Source: a virus. From it: 34,082 nt of DNA. The notes below the pieces were generated by a model that was not told the origin of the DNA, did not search any database, and saw nothing but the letters and a program-made list of their open reading frames with translations. Position 1 is the stretch's first letter. Each line of letters starts with the position of its first letter. Below are positions 22,302 to 29,362 of the stretch, piece by piece. The DNA lies in IMG/VR virus record IMGVR_UViG_3300005528_000120, positions 1-34,082 of that record; one strand, written 5' to 3'. The translations under genes and the position numbers were made by a program.

Positions 22302-22757
22302 TCAAATGGCGCGGCCTTGGGCACGGATGAGGAAAGTAAGGCGGGTGCAAAAGGTGCCATCCTCCGTTTCCTTTTCGAAGCGTTGGCTCATGAATTGATA
22401 CCAGTAACAGTGCAAAGCATCCGTGGCGGTGAGGGCGGCTTTGACCACGCTGATATCCGCCAGCCAGGACATGAGCCGGCCAGCATTGAGTTTGTGATTG
22501 GCGAGGGTGGTGGTGGTGTGCTGGGTGAGATACTCGATCTCCACCGTGCAATCCATGACACCAGGCAGATCGGGATTGACGGCAGACATGGCATCACAAG
22601 CGATGACACAGCGCGGAGATTCGAGGGCTTCCGTCTCCGTGTGGGAGGTGAGCACTTGCAGGCCGGTGAGACTGGCAGAAGCGAGGATGCTCTCGATGTA
22701 AGTGGCAAGCGCAGTCTCGAGTTTGAGATTGAGGGGAGTGTGATCGGTGTTTGGCAT
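22302..22757 (-). CDS. Tail terminator/completion protein candidate, 151 residues
   Basis: The position immediately before the tube gene and the mixed alpha/beta pattern (LNLKLETALATYIESILASA, then SPRCVIACDAMSAVNPDLPG, and CTVEIEYLTQHTTTTLANHK) fit a gpU/minor-tail completion protein that caps the tail tube. No family signature was verified. It starts 9 bases after the upstream stop. Confidence 0.55.
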   Translation of the reverse strand: MPNTDHTPLNLKLETALATYIESILASASLTGLQVLTSHTETEALESPRCVIACDAMSAVNPDLPGVMDCTVEIEYLTQHTTTTLANHKLNAGRLMSWLADISVVKAALTATDALHCYWYQFMSQRFEKETEDGTFCTRLTFLIRAQGRAI

Positions 22758-22766
22758 GGCAGTGGA

Positions 22767-23579
22767 TCAGGTGCGAGCGAGCTGGGCTCTAAGTTTGGCG
22801 CGGATTTCTTCTTTGATGCGGTGGCCAAGGCGTTTGGCGCGTTTGTCCGAATCGAGCACCCAGCGGGCACGGCGCTCGACATCGGCATTCGTGGCGTAGG
22901 CACGGGTATTGGTAAGGCGGAGCCGTAATGAGGCGGGGCCTTCAATCGGCATGTAGGTGCCTGCGGCGTGGCGTTTGGCGACTTTTGGCACGCGCACTTT
23001 GAGTGCTTGAGCCGCAGCGGCCCAGCCACCGGCGAGTTTTCCGACTTTGGCCAGCTGCTGACGCAGAAAAGCTTGATACACCGATTGCGGCACGACGGGT
23101 GCCTGCCAGATGTCCCATTTTCCTTGGCGGATGCGTTTGATTTCACGGCCACGCATGCGGCCACGCAGGAAGCGTGACTGGTGCAGGGTTTGCAAAGTAT
23201 CCAGTGTGGCCTGTGGCATAAAAAAAGGCCGTTGCACGCCGACGAGAGTGCCATCCCCCTCAACCCATAGCAGCACGTTTTCCTCATGCCTCATGCGCCG
23301 AGCGGCACGCTGCATGATGGCATCGGTCATGGGCACGGCCATTTTTTTGAGGTCACGCTTGATGGCGGCTTCACCTGCAGCCACCGCTGGTTCACCTTTA
23401 CTGCCGCTTTGCAGCAGTTTCCCCTGATGGCCCGGTGGCGTGATGCCGATGATATCCCGCACAAAGCCCATGGCATCCGTGCGCACGGTTTTATCGAGGA
23501 TGGCTTTTTGATCGACGGCGCTGAACTGTTTGAATGCGGCTTTTAGACCCGCCGTGTGGATGCGGACGGTGGGTGTCAT
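22767..23579 (-). CDS. Head-tail or tail completion protein (gp10-like), 270 residues
   Basis: A basic protein (RRMRHEENVLLWVEGDGTL, RFLRGRMRGREIKRIRQGK, DSDKRAKRLGHRIKEEIRAK) with an N-terminal part (VRIHTAGLKAAFKQFSAVDQ) reminiscent of HK97 gp10-type tail-completion proteins, which begin with a similar amphipathic helix. Its length is about twice the usual, with the extra part basic. It lies between the head-completion genes and the tail terminator. The box in register before its start is degenerate (GCTGACC). Confidence 0.55.
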   Translation of the reverse strand: MTPTVRIHTAGLKAAFKQFSAVDQKAILDKTVRTDAMGFVRDIIGITPPGHQGKLLQSGSKGEPAVAAGEAAIKRDLKKMAVPMTDAIMQRAARRMRHEENVLLWVEGDGTLVGVQRPFFMPQATLDTLQTLHQSRFLRGRMRGREIKRIRQGKWDIWQAPVVPQSVYQAFLRQQLAKVGKLAGGWAAAAQALKVRVPKVAKRHAAGTYMPIEGPASLRLRLTNTRAYATNADVERRARWVLDSDKRAKRLGHRIKEEIRAKLRAQLART

Positions 23580-23594
23580 GGCAAGGGTGAAGGG

Positions 23595-24227
23595 TCAGCC
23601 TTTGATATCGAGCTGCATGCGCAAAGCCGCGATGGCGGGGATGACAGCGGTGGCGGTGGCGCTATCCGTGCAGACAATGCTGACTCGTATATCGAGAGTG
23701 TCACCTGCCAGCAGACCGGTGGCCGTGAGATCAAAGGCTTTTTCCGAGAAGGTGAGGCTATTCATGGTCACAGCAGCCGTGGTGACGAGATCCGAGCCGG
23801 TGACATTGCCATCATTGCTGACTTCATAAGCCTCAAAATCAATGGTGCAGCTGGTGGAGGCCACGCTGGTGATCATGCCGGCAATGGCGGAGAGACGCAC
23901 GCTTTCCGCGGCGACATATTCCGGCGGCAAAGTGAAAAGGAAACGAGCACGCCGGGTGGTGGCACCTGCGTTTTTCAAATCGCCAGCGGAAATGTATGGG
24001 GCATGGGTGCCATAGGTGCCACCAGTGCTGAGGCCTAAATCATCGCTGGCTGCGGTGGTGATGGGCGTTTGAAAAGCATCCCAGATGCGCAGATCGGAAA
24101 AGGGAATGCCGTAGATGGCAAAATTATCCTGGGCCAAAAAAGAGCGGCTTTGCGCGGGCAGCAACTGCCCATCGACTTGGAGATTGCCGGAGACTTGGAG
24201 ATTGCCATCGATGCGATTGGTAGCCAT
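23595..24227 (-). CDS. Capsid- or connector-associated structural protein, 210 residues
   Basis: A beta-rich protein (RIDGNLQVSGNLQVDGQLLP, YVAAESVRLSAIAGMITSVA, DLTATGLLAGDTLDIRVSIV). The N-terminal NLQVSGNLQV pattern is of the kind seen in trimeric stalk proteins, so a head fibre or decoration protein is possible. ATG at 24227 is chosen because a TTTGACA box ends exactly 13 bases before it; the alternative ATG at 24236 would be out of register. Not assigned to a family. Confidence 0.6.
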   Translation of the reverse strand: MATNRIDGNLQVSGNLQVDGQLLPAQSRSFLAQDNFAIYGIPFSDLRIWDAFQTPITTAASDDLGLSTGGTYGTHAPYISAGDLKNAGATTRRARFLFTLPPEYVAAESVRLSAIAGMITSVASTSCTIDFEAYEVSNDGNVTGSDLVTTAAVTMNSLTFSEKAFDLTATGLLAGDTLDIRVSIVCTDSATATAVIPAIAALRMQLDIKG

Positions 24228-24240
24228 GTCCCGCATGGCA

Positions 24241-24247
24241 TGTCAAA
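24241..24247 (-). promoter_or_regulatory. TTTGAC box before the 24227 gene
   Basis: TTTGACA on the minus strand ends 13 bases before ATG 24227. It does not coincide with a stop codon here. Confidence 0.6.
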
Positions 24248-24258
24248 AGCGGCAGGCA

Positions 24259-24600
24259 TTAACTGACCGCTTCCATGGCCTCAATGGTCCAGAGAACGCG
24301 GTGGCTGTCGAGCGTGGCACGTTTGATCCGAAAGCTGCGACCACGCAGGGTGAGATTGAGGCGCTTGAGGATGCCGGTGGTGGCATCAAAGAGAACGGAT
24401 TCCGCGAGGTCGGTGCTGGGCACGGTGATCAGTAACATACGGCCCATGCGGAAGCCGCCTTTAGCATCTTCAATCTGAGTGGTGCGCTCAATGGCAGCAA
24501 CGTCATATGTTTTACCGCTGAGAGTGATGGTCTGCGGGTAAGCGGTGCTGAGAGCCTGCTGGTGGCGCTCATGCGCAGATCGAAGGGCGGCGGCGGTCAT
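24259..24600 (-). CDS. Head completion/adaptor protein candidate, 113 residues
   Basis: A mixed alpha/beta protein (AAALRSAHERHQQALSTAYP, TITLSGKTYDVAAIERTTQI, GRMLLITVPSTDLAESVLFD, LNLTLRGRSFRIKR). The first gene after the glycosyltransferase block, and logically the next structural gene after the capsid, so a head-tail connector or head-completion protein. A terminator-like hairpin and a TTTGACT box lie directly before it, implying an independent transcription or translation start. Confidence 0.55.
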   Translation of the reverse strand: MTAAALRSAHERHQQALSTAYPQTITLSGKTYDVAAIERTTQIEDAKGGFRMGRMLLITVPSTDLAESVLFDATTGILKRLNLTLRGRSFRIKRATLDSHRVLWTIEAMEAVS

Positions 24601-24613
24601 GCAGTGGGGTAGA

Positions 24614-24620
24614 AGTCAAA
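24614..24620 (-). promoter_or_regulatory. TTTGAC box before the 24600 gene
   Basis: TTTGACT on the minus strand ends 13 bases before ATG 24600. It lies in the T-rich tail of the terminator 24625-24662. Confidence 0.55.
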
Positions 24621-24624
24621 ACAA

Positions 24625-24662
24625 AACCCGCCGCGCTCTCAACCATAAAAGCGCGGCGGGTT
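24625..24662 (-). terminator. Terminator after the glycosyltransferase block
   Basis: Perfect 12-base arms AACCCGCCGCGC (24625-24636) and GCGCGGCGGGTT (24651-24662) with a 14-base loop, followed on the minus strand by TTTTGTTTTG. It ends the transcript of the 24695-25312 gene. Confidence 0.82.
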
Positions 24663-24694
24663 AAGCAACCAAACAACGGCAGAAGAAACCGTTA

Positions 24695-25312
24695 TCAAAA
24701 GGTGGCAGATGTCAAAGGTGCAGCCTCCGGTGCTAAGGTGTGACGGGCATCATGGCGATAGGTGTGGAGCACACGTGGGATGTGATGATCCTGAGTGACG
24801 TGGAGACGGGCTTGCTTGACCCAGGCGGCATCTTCGCCGTAATTGCAATCGAGGAACTGACAATGCGCGATGCGTTCACGCCGCCAGGCACAGACGTGCC
24901 AAGGGCCACGCGTGAGTTTTTGCCAACTTGGATCATCGAGGATGAGGTTTTCATCCCGTGCGCCGTGCTGGAAGATGACCTTGAAGGCTTTTCCATTGTA
25001 TAGGGCATCCTGCTCAAAGGTGATGACATGGGCCTGTGGAGATTCACGGATGGCCTGCAAGAGGCTGGGCACGTAATCGGCGGAAACCGTATCGTCATCA
25101 TCGACGAAGGCGATGTATTGGCCGCGTGCGCTGTTGAGTAAGGCTTGGCGTTTCAGGCCCACGCTGCGGTGGCGGTTGTCGTAGAGCACGAGGTGCTCCA
25201 CACTGGCTGGATTCGTGATCTGTGCGGCGATGTGCTGCACCAGCTCTTGGCATTGTGTGACACGTTCCCAGCATGCGGGAGTCAGGATGGAAAGGAGGGG
25301 TGGCGGTTTCAT
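24695..25312 (-). CDS. Glycosyltransferase family 2-like protein, 205 residues
   Basis: MKPPPLLSILTPACWERVTQ opens the fold; GLKRQALLNSARGQYIAFVD followed by DDDT gives the Asp-rich nucleotide-sugar/metal site of GT-A enzymes. Length suits a single catalytic domain. No membrane anchor is seen. ATG at 25312 overlaps the stop of the 64-residue gene (ATGA). It would transfer sugar to phage structural proteins or to host surface glycans; the target cannot be read from the sequence. A terminator follows. A TTTGACA sequence lies near its 3' end (24710-24716) without an adjacent start. Confidence 0.8.
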   Translation of the reverse strand: MKPPPLLSILTPACWERVTQCQELVQHIAAQITNPASVEHLVLYDNRHRSVGLKRQALLNSARGQYIAFVDDDDTVSADYVPSLLQAIRESPQAHVITFEQDALYNGKAFKVIFQHGARDENLILDDPSWQKLTRGPWHVCAWRRERIAHCQFLDCNYGEDAAWVKQARLHVTQDHHIPRVLHTYRHDARHTLAPEAAPLTSATF

Positions 25313-25503
25313 GGTGAATGAATGAAGGGTTGAAGTGTGGCGAGGGCATCCGCCAGTGAGTGAGGAGGGAGGTGCTGAATGCTTGTGTAAAACGAACGCA
25401 ATTTTTCCAAGCATTGATGAGCTTCTTGGATGGCCGTGTGCATGGCTTGCACTTTGGCCTCCAGTGAGGCAACCGCATCCGTCTCAGGTGTGGGTAGGCT
25501 CAT
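25309..25503 (-). CDS. Small coiled-coil protein between two glycosyltransferases
   Basis: A 64-residue protein with one helical stretch suited to coiled coil (VASLEAKVQAMHTAIQEAHQ, then CLEKLRSFYTSIQHL). It overlaps the end of the first glycosyltransferase gene by 20 bases and the start of the second by 4, so the three are translationally linked. It could be an adaptor for the two enzymes. Not recognised. Confidence 0.6.
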   Translation of the reverse strand: MSLPTPETDAVASLEAKVQAMHTAIQEAHQCLEKLRSFYTSIQHLPPHSLADALATLQPFIHSP

Positions 25504-27193
25504 AGCTTGGTGCAGCTGTCGCAGTTAATTCTTTGAAAATGGCTTCTCCCTCGATGTAGCGCTGGCGGCTGTTGTGCGTGGCATAGGTTTCATCCCATCC
25601 GGCTCCACCTTTAAAGAAGGGGTGATCATGCTCGATGACGATGTGCGTGGCATCGATGACAATACCATCGCGATACGCGGCCCATGAATAATAATCGTCC
25701 GAAAACACACTTTTAAACCGTGGGTGAAGAAAATAGCCCTGCTGCTCATATCGAGCACGGTTCATGATGGCGATGCAAAGCTGTTCATCTTGGCGATGAC
25801 CATCAGACACGCGCAGGACGGCAGGTTTTTGCCGATCCGGTGTTTGCGCAAAGGCTTCCTCAATGAGTGCATCCCAATGCATGGGTGGATTGAAATCGTC
25901 ATTGATCTGGATGAGGATCTGCCCGCAGCAGGCAGCGGCTGCAAGATTCCATGCGCCGACACTGGCTCCGTCTTTGTTTGTTTGGATGATGTGACGATAG
26001 ACGCAGAGGGGCACGCTTTGCTCATCATCAAAATCCATGACAAAAAGATGTTCGACGCGATCGGGATGCTTGGCACGATTCAGCCATTGACGGCGGGCAT
26101 CGGCGGCGAGTTTTGGCCGGCCACGAGTGGCATGCAGGAGGCTGATGACAGGCTGTGCTTGCGCTTTAAGATGATTGACCTCACGCACATCGGCCTCCGC
26201 AAATCGGCTATTGGCACGGAGTGCCATGCCGTGCAGATGGATGCCGAGCCAGCCGTAGTATTTCCCGCGGCGATTCCAGATGTATTCCGGCGGCTCACTG
26301 AGGCCGTGCATGGCTTCAGCATAGGCCAGAGCGGCGCGTGGATCCGCAAGACGGAGTTTGCAATTCACCATTTCTCCAAAGGCCTCACGCCGATACGGCA
26401 CGGCATTGAGGGCCTGGAGGAGGTATTGCTCCTGCGCCTTCGGATTCGTTGCCACCTGGGCGATATTGATCATGAGCTCATACCCTTCTTCAGGGCCGAT
26501 GTCAGGATGCTTTAAAGCTTGCTGGGCAATCTGCACGCCTTCCTCAATGCGGCCCACAAAGCGCATGCTTTGCCACAAATGAAAGAGGTGAGAAAGCGTG
26601 CGCTCGGCGGGCGGAATGTTTTCGAGGATGCGCAGATTGCGCTCATTGTTTGGCGTGCGGTCTTTGTGGGTGGCGTGGTGCCATTCAGGGGCCTCCTGCA
26701 CGATGACGCGGGGCTTTTCCATGTTCACTTTGAAGCTCTCATGGATGGGTGAGATCCATTTGCCAGCATCGCGCCGCAGGATGCGCTCACGCAGGACGCG
26801 CAGCTGATCCTCAGGCACGACGTAGGGCAGGGTGACGACATCGGGCCGCTCGGCGGCAATGCGTTTGCGGAGGGCCTGCCATTGCTCCAACGTGCCGCCA
26901 TAGACATCATCGGTATCTGCCCAGGCGATGTAATCGCCGGTGGCGAGCTTAAACGCGAGATTCCGCGCGGCGGCGAAGTCATCGACGTGAGGCCAATCGG
27001 CGTGCTCCGGTTTGTTGTGATACTCCGCAAAAATGCATCCGCGATCGAGGGCGATCTCACGTGTGAGATCCGGCTGCTGCGCACCGATGGCACGCACGAC
27101 AATGATTTCATCAAAGAGAGGCTGAAAAGAATCCAGAAAGCGCGGCATCCAGTGCTCCACATTTCCGGCGATGATGGCGAGGCTGATTTTCAT
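25484..27193 (-). CDS. Bidomain glycosyltransferase with TPR-like middle, 569 residues
   Basis: Residues 1-100 form a family 2 glycosyltransferase domain (MKISLAIIAGNVEHWMPRFL; ARNLAFKLATGDYIAWADTD followed by D, the DxD metal site). The middle (about 230-340) is helical in a TPR-like way. Residues about 345-560 look like a second GT-A domain (PVISLLHATRGRPKLAADAR, then QILIQINDDFNPPMHWDALI). It probably acts in the cytoplasm on a protein or a lipid-linked sugar. ATG 27193 is preferred over 27199; both come right after a T-run of a terminator-like hairpin and no Shine-Dalgarno is visible. It is the first gene of the cargo block between capsid and head-completion genes. Confidence 0.82.
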   Translation of the reverse strand: MKISLAIIAGNVEHWMPRFLDSFQPLFDEIIVVRAIGAQQPDLTREIALDRGCIFAEYHNKPEHADWPHVDDFAAARNLAFKLATGDYIAWADTDDVYGGTLEQWQALRKRIAAERPDVVTLPYVVPEDQLRVLRERILRRDAGKWISPIHESFKVNMEKPRVIVQEAPEWHHATHKDRTPNNERNLRILENIPPAERTLSHLFHLWQSMRFVGRIEEGVQIAQQALKHPDIGPEEGYELMINIAQVATNPKAQEQYLLQALNAVPYRREAFGEMVNCKLRLADPRAALAYAEAMHGLSEPPEYIWNRRGKYYGWLGIHLHGMALRANSRFAEADVREVNHLKAQAQPVISLLHATRGRPKLAADARRQWLNRAKHPDRVEHLFVMDFDDEQSVPLCVYRHIIQTNKDGASVGAWNLAAAACCGQILIQINDDFNPPMHWDALIEEAFAQTPDRQKPAVLRVSDGHRQDEQLCIAIMNRARYEQQGYFLHPRFKSVFSDDYYSWAAYRDGIVIDATHIVIEHDHPFFKGGAGWDETYATHNSRQRYIEGEAIFKELTATAAPSYEPTHT

Positions 27194-27200
27194 AGGCATA

Positions 27201-27234
27201 AAAAAACCCGCGCCGGTGGTGCTCCGAACGCGGG
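27201..27234 (-). terminator. Terminator after the major capsid gene
   Basis: On the minus strand the stem CCCGCG/CGCGGG (27229-27234 with 27207-27212, 16-base loop with possible inner pairs) is followed by seven T. The glycosyltransferase start codons follow directly after the T-run. Confidence 0.7.
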
Positions 27235-27257
27235 CGGGATTACTCCCAAGAGGTGAA

Positions 27258-27290
27258 CCGCCCGGCGCGAGCACCAATCGCGACGGGCGG
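27258..27290. promoter_or_regulatory. Second hairpin between capsid gene and cargo block
   Basis: CCGCCCG (27258-27264) pairs with CGGGCGG (27284-27290) and CGCGA (27266-27270) with TCGCG (27278-27282), loop of 7. The 8 bases 27269-27276 (GAGCACCA) are complementary to 27217-27224 in the loop of the terminator hairpin. There is no T-run, so this is not a simple terminator. Confidence 0.6.
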
Positions 27291-27304
27291 GAGGGGATGA
27301 CGGA

Positions 27305-28198
27305 TCAGGTCGTGGGTGTGGTGAAAACCTTCAGCGCATTGGTGACAGCTGCTGAATAACCAAACAGAATGTGGGTATTGATGAACCACGTGCCGGAAGC
27401 GCGATTCCAATGGCGGGTGTAGAGCATCGAGATGCCGCTGTCTGCATCCGTGAACTGCTCGAAAGCCGAGTATTCTTCCTGTGGCAGGTAGTTACCCAGA
27501 TTCCGCATGGCAACGGCGACCGCTTCCTGACCGGCGCAGAAGCCGATGAGGGAGATGGAATTTGTAGGCAGGATATCCGTGCCATACACATCCATGCCGA
27601 AGAGGCGACCCAGCTGACCTTCACGGATGGCATTGGTATCGCCACGGTTCAGGGCCAGAACGAGGTTCGTATCGGAGAGCAGGCCAGCCTCGACACTGAG
27701 GTTACCCACAAAGGACTTTGTTCCACGAACACCAGCAGCAACGAGCTGACGGCGAGCTTCGATGAGGCTGTTCCGGTTGTAGTTGGCGGAGGCGGTGGTG
27801 AGGACAGCATTGCCAAAGTTTGTGGTGGTGAGCACGCTGAACACATCCTGCAGGAGGCGCTGAGCAGTAGCCTGAGCGAGCTGACTGCCAAACTGCTCGA
27901 TGCGGCGAGCATTGGAGCTATCGGCGATCTGGCGAGGGGTGAGATCCACAGGGGTGATGTAGCGCTTATCCATCGTGACGGTGATGGCGCTGATGGTGCC
28001 GCCGGTTTGCTCATAAGCCGTGGCGCCTTGAACGAAACTGGTGGTGGTGACATTACCAAAGAGAGGCACAACCACAGCACTACCAGGTGCGGCGACTTCA
28101 TTGCTGAGATCGGTGGAGAAAATATTGAGCGGCATCAAGATTTCCGTCAATTGCTGGAAAACGGTTTGGCCGAAGAGGGTGTCGTTGAAAGTAACCAT
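27305..28198 (-). CDS. Major capsid protein
   Basis: A 297-residue protein directly after the protease/scaffold gene. The pattern (FSTDLSNEVAAPGSAVVVPL, MDKRYITPVDLTPRQIADSS, AQATAQRLLQDVFSVLT, SNGISL-type loop before LIGFCAGQEAVAVAMRNL) is that of HK97-fold phage capsid proteins: an N-arm, a long spine helix, and a C-terminal A-domain with a membrane-free hydrophobic core. No start box or Shine-Dalgarno is evident at 28198; a TTTGACA lies 45 bases upstream. The hairpin/terminator pair follows the gene. Confidence 0.85.
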   Translation of the reverse strand: MVTFNDTLFGQTVFQQLTEILMPLNIFSTDLSNEVAAPGSAVVVPLFGNVTTTSFVQGATAYEQTGGTISAITVTMDKRYITPVDLTPRQIADSSNARRIEQFGSQLAQATAQRLLQDVFSVLTTTNFGNAVLTTASANYNRNSLIEARRQLVAAGVRGTKSFVGNLSVEAGLLSDTNLVLALNRGDTNAIREGQLGRLFGMDVYGTDILPTNSISLIGFCAGQEAVAVAMRNLGNYLPQEEYSAFEQFTDADSGISMLYTRHWNRASGTWFINTHILFGYSAAVTNALKVFTTPTT

Positions 28199-28250
28199 GA
28201 GATTTTAAGGAGTGAGGTGTGAGAGGTGACGTGGGTGAAGAAGTGTCAAA

Positions 28251-29342
28251 TCAGGCGGCGGCAGCGAAAAAATTGGATGGCTTGCGGAGTTCCTCGCGAT
28301 GCTTGTTGAAGAAGCGGGTGCGCTCAGCAGCATCTGTGATCACGGCGTATTGTTCCGCGATGGTCATCTGCTCTTTGGGCTTGGCATGAGCCACAGCAGC
28401 GGCACCGCCTGCAGCAGCGGCTGCGCCATGGGTGATGAGTGCTTTGATGTTCGCAAGTTCACCTTCAAGTGCGATGATCTTGGCTTTCTCCGCAGCGGTG
28501 GCATCGGTGATGCGTGCGGCAAAGGCGGCTTTTACATCGGCATCTTCAAAATCGATGACAACGTTTTTGGCAGGTGGCTGCCATGCTTCGATGGCATTGC
28601 AGATTTCATCTTCGGAGGCGTTATCGGCAAAGGCGATGCCGATCTTTTTGGCGAGGGCGAGGAGGGCTTTCATTTGTGCTGGATTGAGGTAAGGAGGTGA
28701 ATCGGCATGCGCCGTGGATGACGCTGGAGTGTCAAACAATGCAGCAGGCCGATGTGTGAGATGCGCCGTGAGGCGGCTGGATTTGAAAGCGCTGGCGCTG
28801 AGAGCGACGGCATCGGTGAGCTCATCGGCAAAACCTTGTGCAACAGCTTCTTCACCGGTGAGCCACGTCTCGGCATCCATCATGGCGGTGAGGTCTTCAT
28901 CGCTCTTTTTCGTGCGGTCACGGTAAGCAGCAATGAGCGAGCCTTTGAGCTTATCGAGCAAATCGGCAAGCTGGCGCATGTCCGCTGCATCTCCCATGGC
29001 GACCCCACTGGGATTGTGAATCATGAGGTAGGCATTGCGCGGCATCTCGATGCGCGTGCCGGCCATCGCGATGACGGAGGCCATGGAGGCGGCAAGGCCT
29101 TCAATGCGGACGTTCACATTGCCGCGGGCCTTTAGCGCATGGTAAATGGCAAGACCGTCGAAAACTTCACCACCGGGTGAATGCAAACTGAGTGCGATCG
29201 GACGATTGGCTGGAATGCTTTTGAGCTCATCGAGAAAGTCTTTGGCGGTGACTCCCCAGAATCCAATTTCATCGTGGATGGAGATTTCAGCGGTGGGCGC
29301 ATCGGCGGCGTTTTTGATGTGATACCAAGATTTGCGGGACAT
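28251..29342 (-). CDS. ClpP-like prohead protease with C-terminal scaffold domain
   Basis: A 363-residue protein. Residues 1-180 are the S14/S49-type protease: LSLHSPGGEVFDGLAIYHAL, the nucleophile Ser86 in EGLAASMASVIAMAG, His109 in YLMIHNPSG, and an acidic residue near MMDAETWLTGEEAVAQGFAD. Residues about 220-350 are helical and Ala/Lys/Glu-rich (SEDEICNAIEAW, DADVKAAFAARITDATAAEK), a scaffolding domain. The protease cleaves scaffold and capsid proteins during head maturation. The TTTGAC-type box is at 29356-29362. A further TTTGACA lies inside the gene at the domain border (28730-28736). Confidence 0.87.
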   Translation of the reverse strand: MSRKSWYHIKNAADAPTAEISIHDEIGFWGVTAKDFLDELKSIPANRPIALSLHSPGGEVFDGLAIYHALKARGNVNVRIEGLAASMASVIAMAGTRIEMPRNAYLMIHNPSGVAMGDAADMRQLADLLDKLKGSLIAAYRDRTKKSDEDLTAMMDAETWLTGEEAVAQGFADELTDAVALSASAFKSSRLTAHLTHRPAALFDTPASSTAHADSPPYLNPAQMKALLALAKKIGIAFADNASEDEICNAIEAWQPPAKNVVIDFEDADVKAAFAARITDATAAEKAKIIALEGELANIKALITHGAAAAAGGAAAVAHAKPKEQMTIAEQYAVITDAAERTRFFNKHREELRKPSNFFAAAA

Positions 29343-29355
29343 GTTCCCCGCTGGG

Positions 29356-29362
29356 TGTCAAT
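29356..29362 (-). promoter_or_regulatory. TTTGAC-type box before the protease gene
   Basis: ATTGACA on the minus strand ends 13 bases before ATG 29342. It does not coincide with the portal stop codon (29363-29365). Confidence 0.58.

Noticed and set aside
27200-27277. Longer glycosyltransferase start at 27277
   Set aside because: It would translate through both hairpins and gives a non-conserved leader; the domain begins at MKISL.
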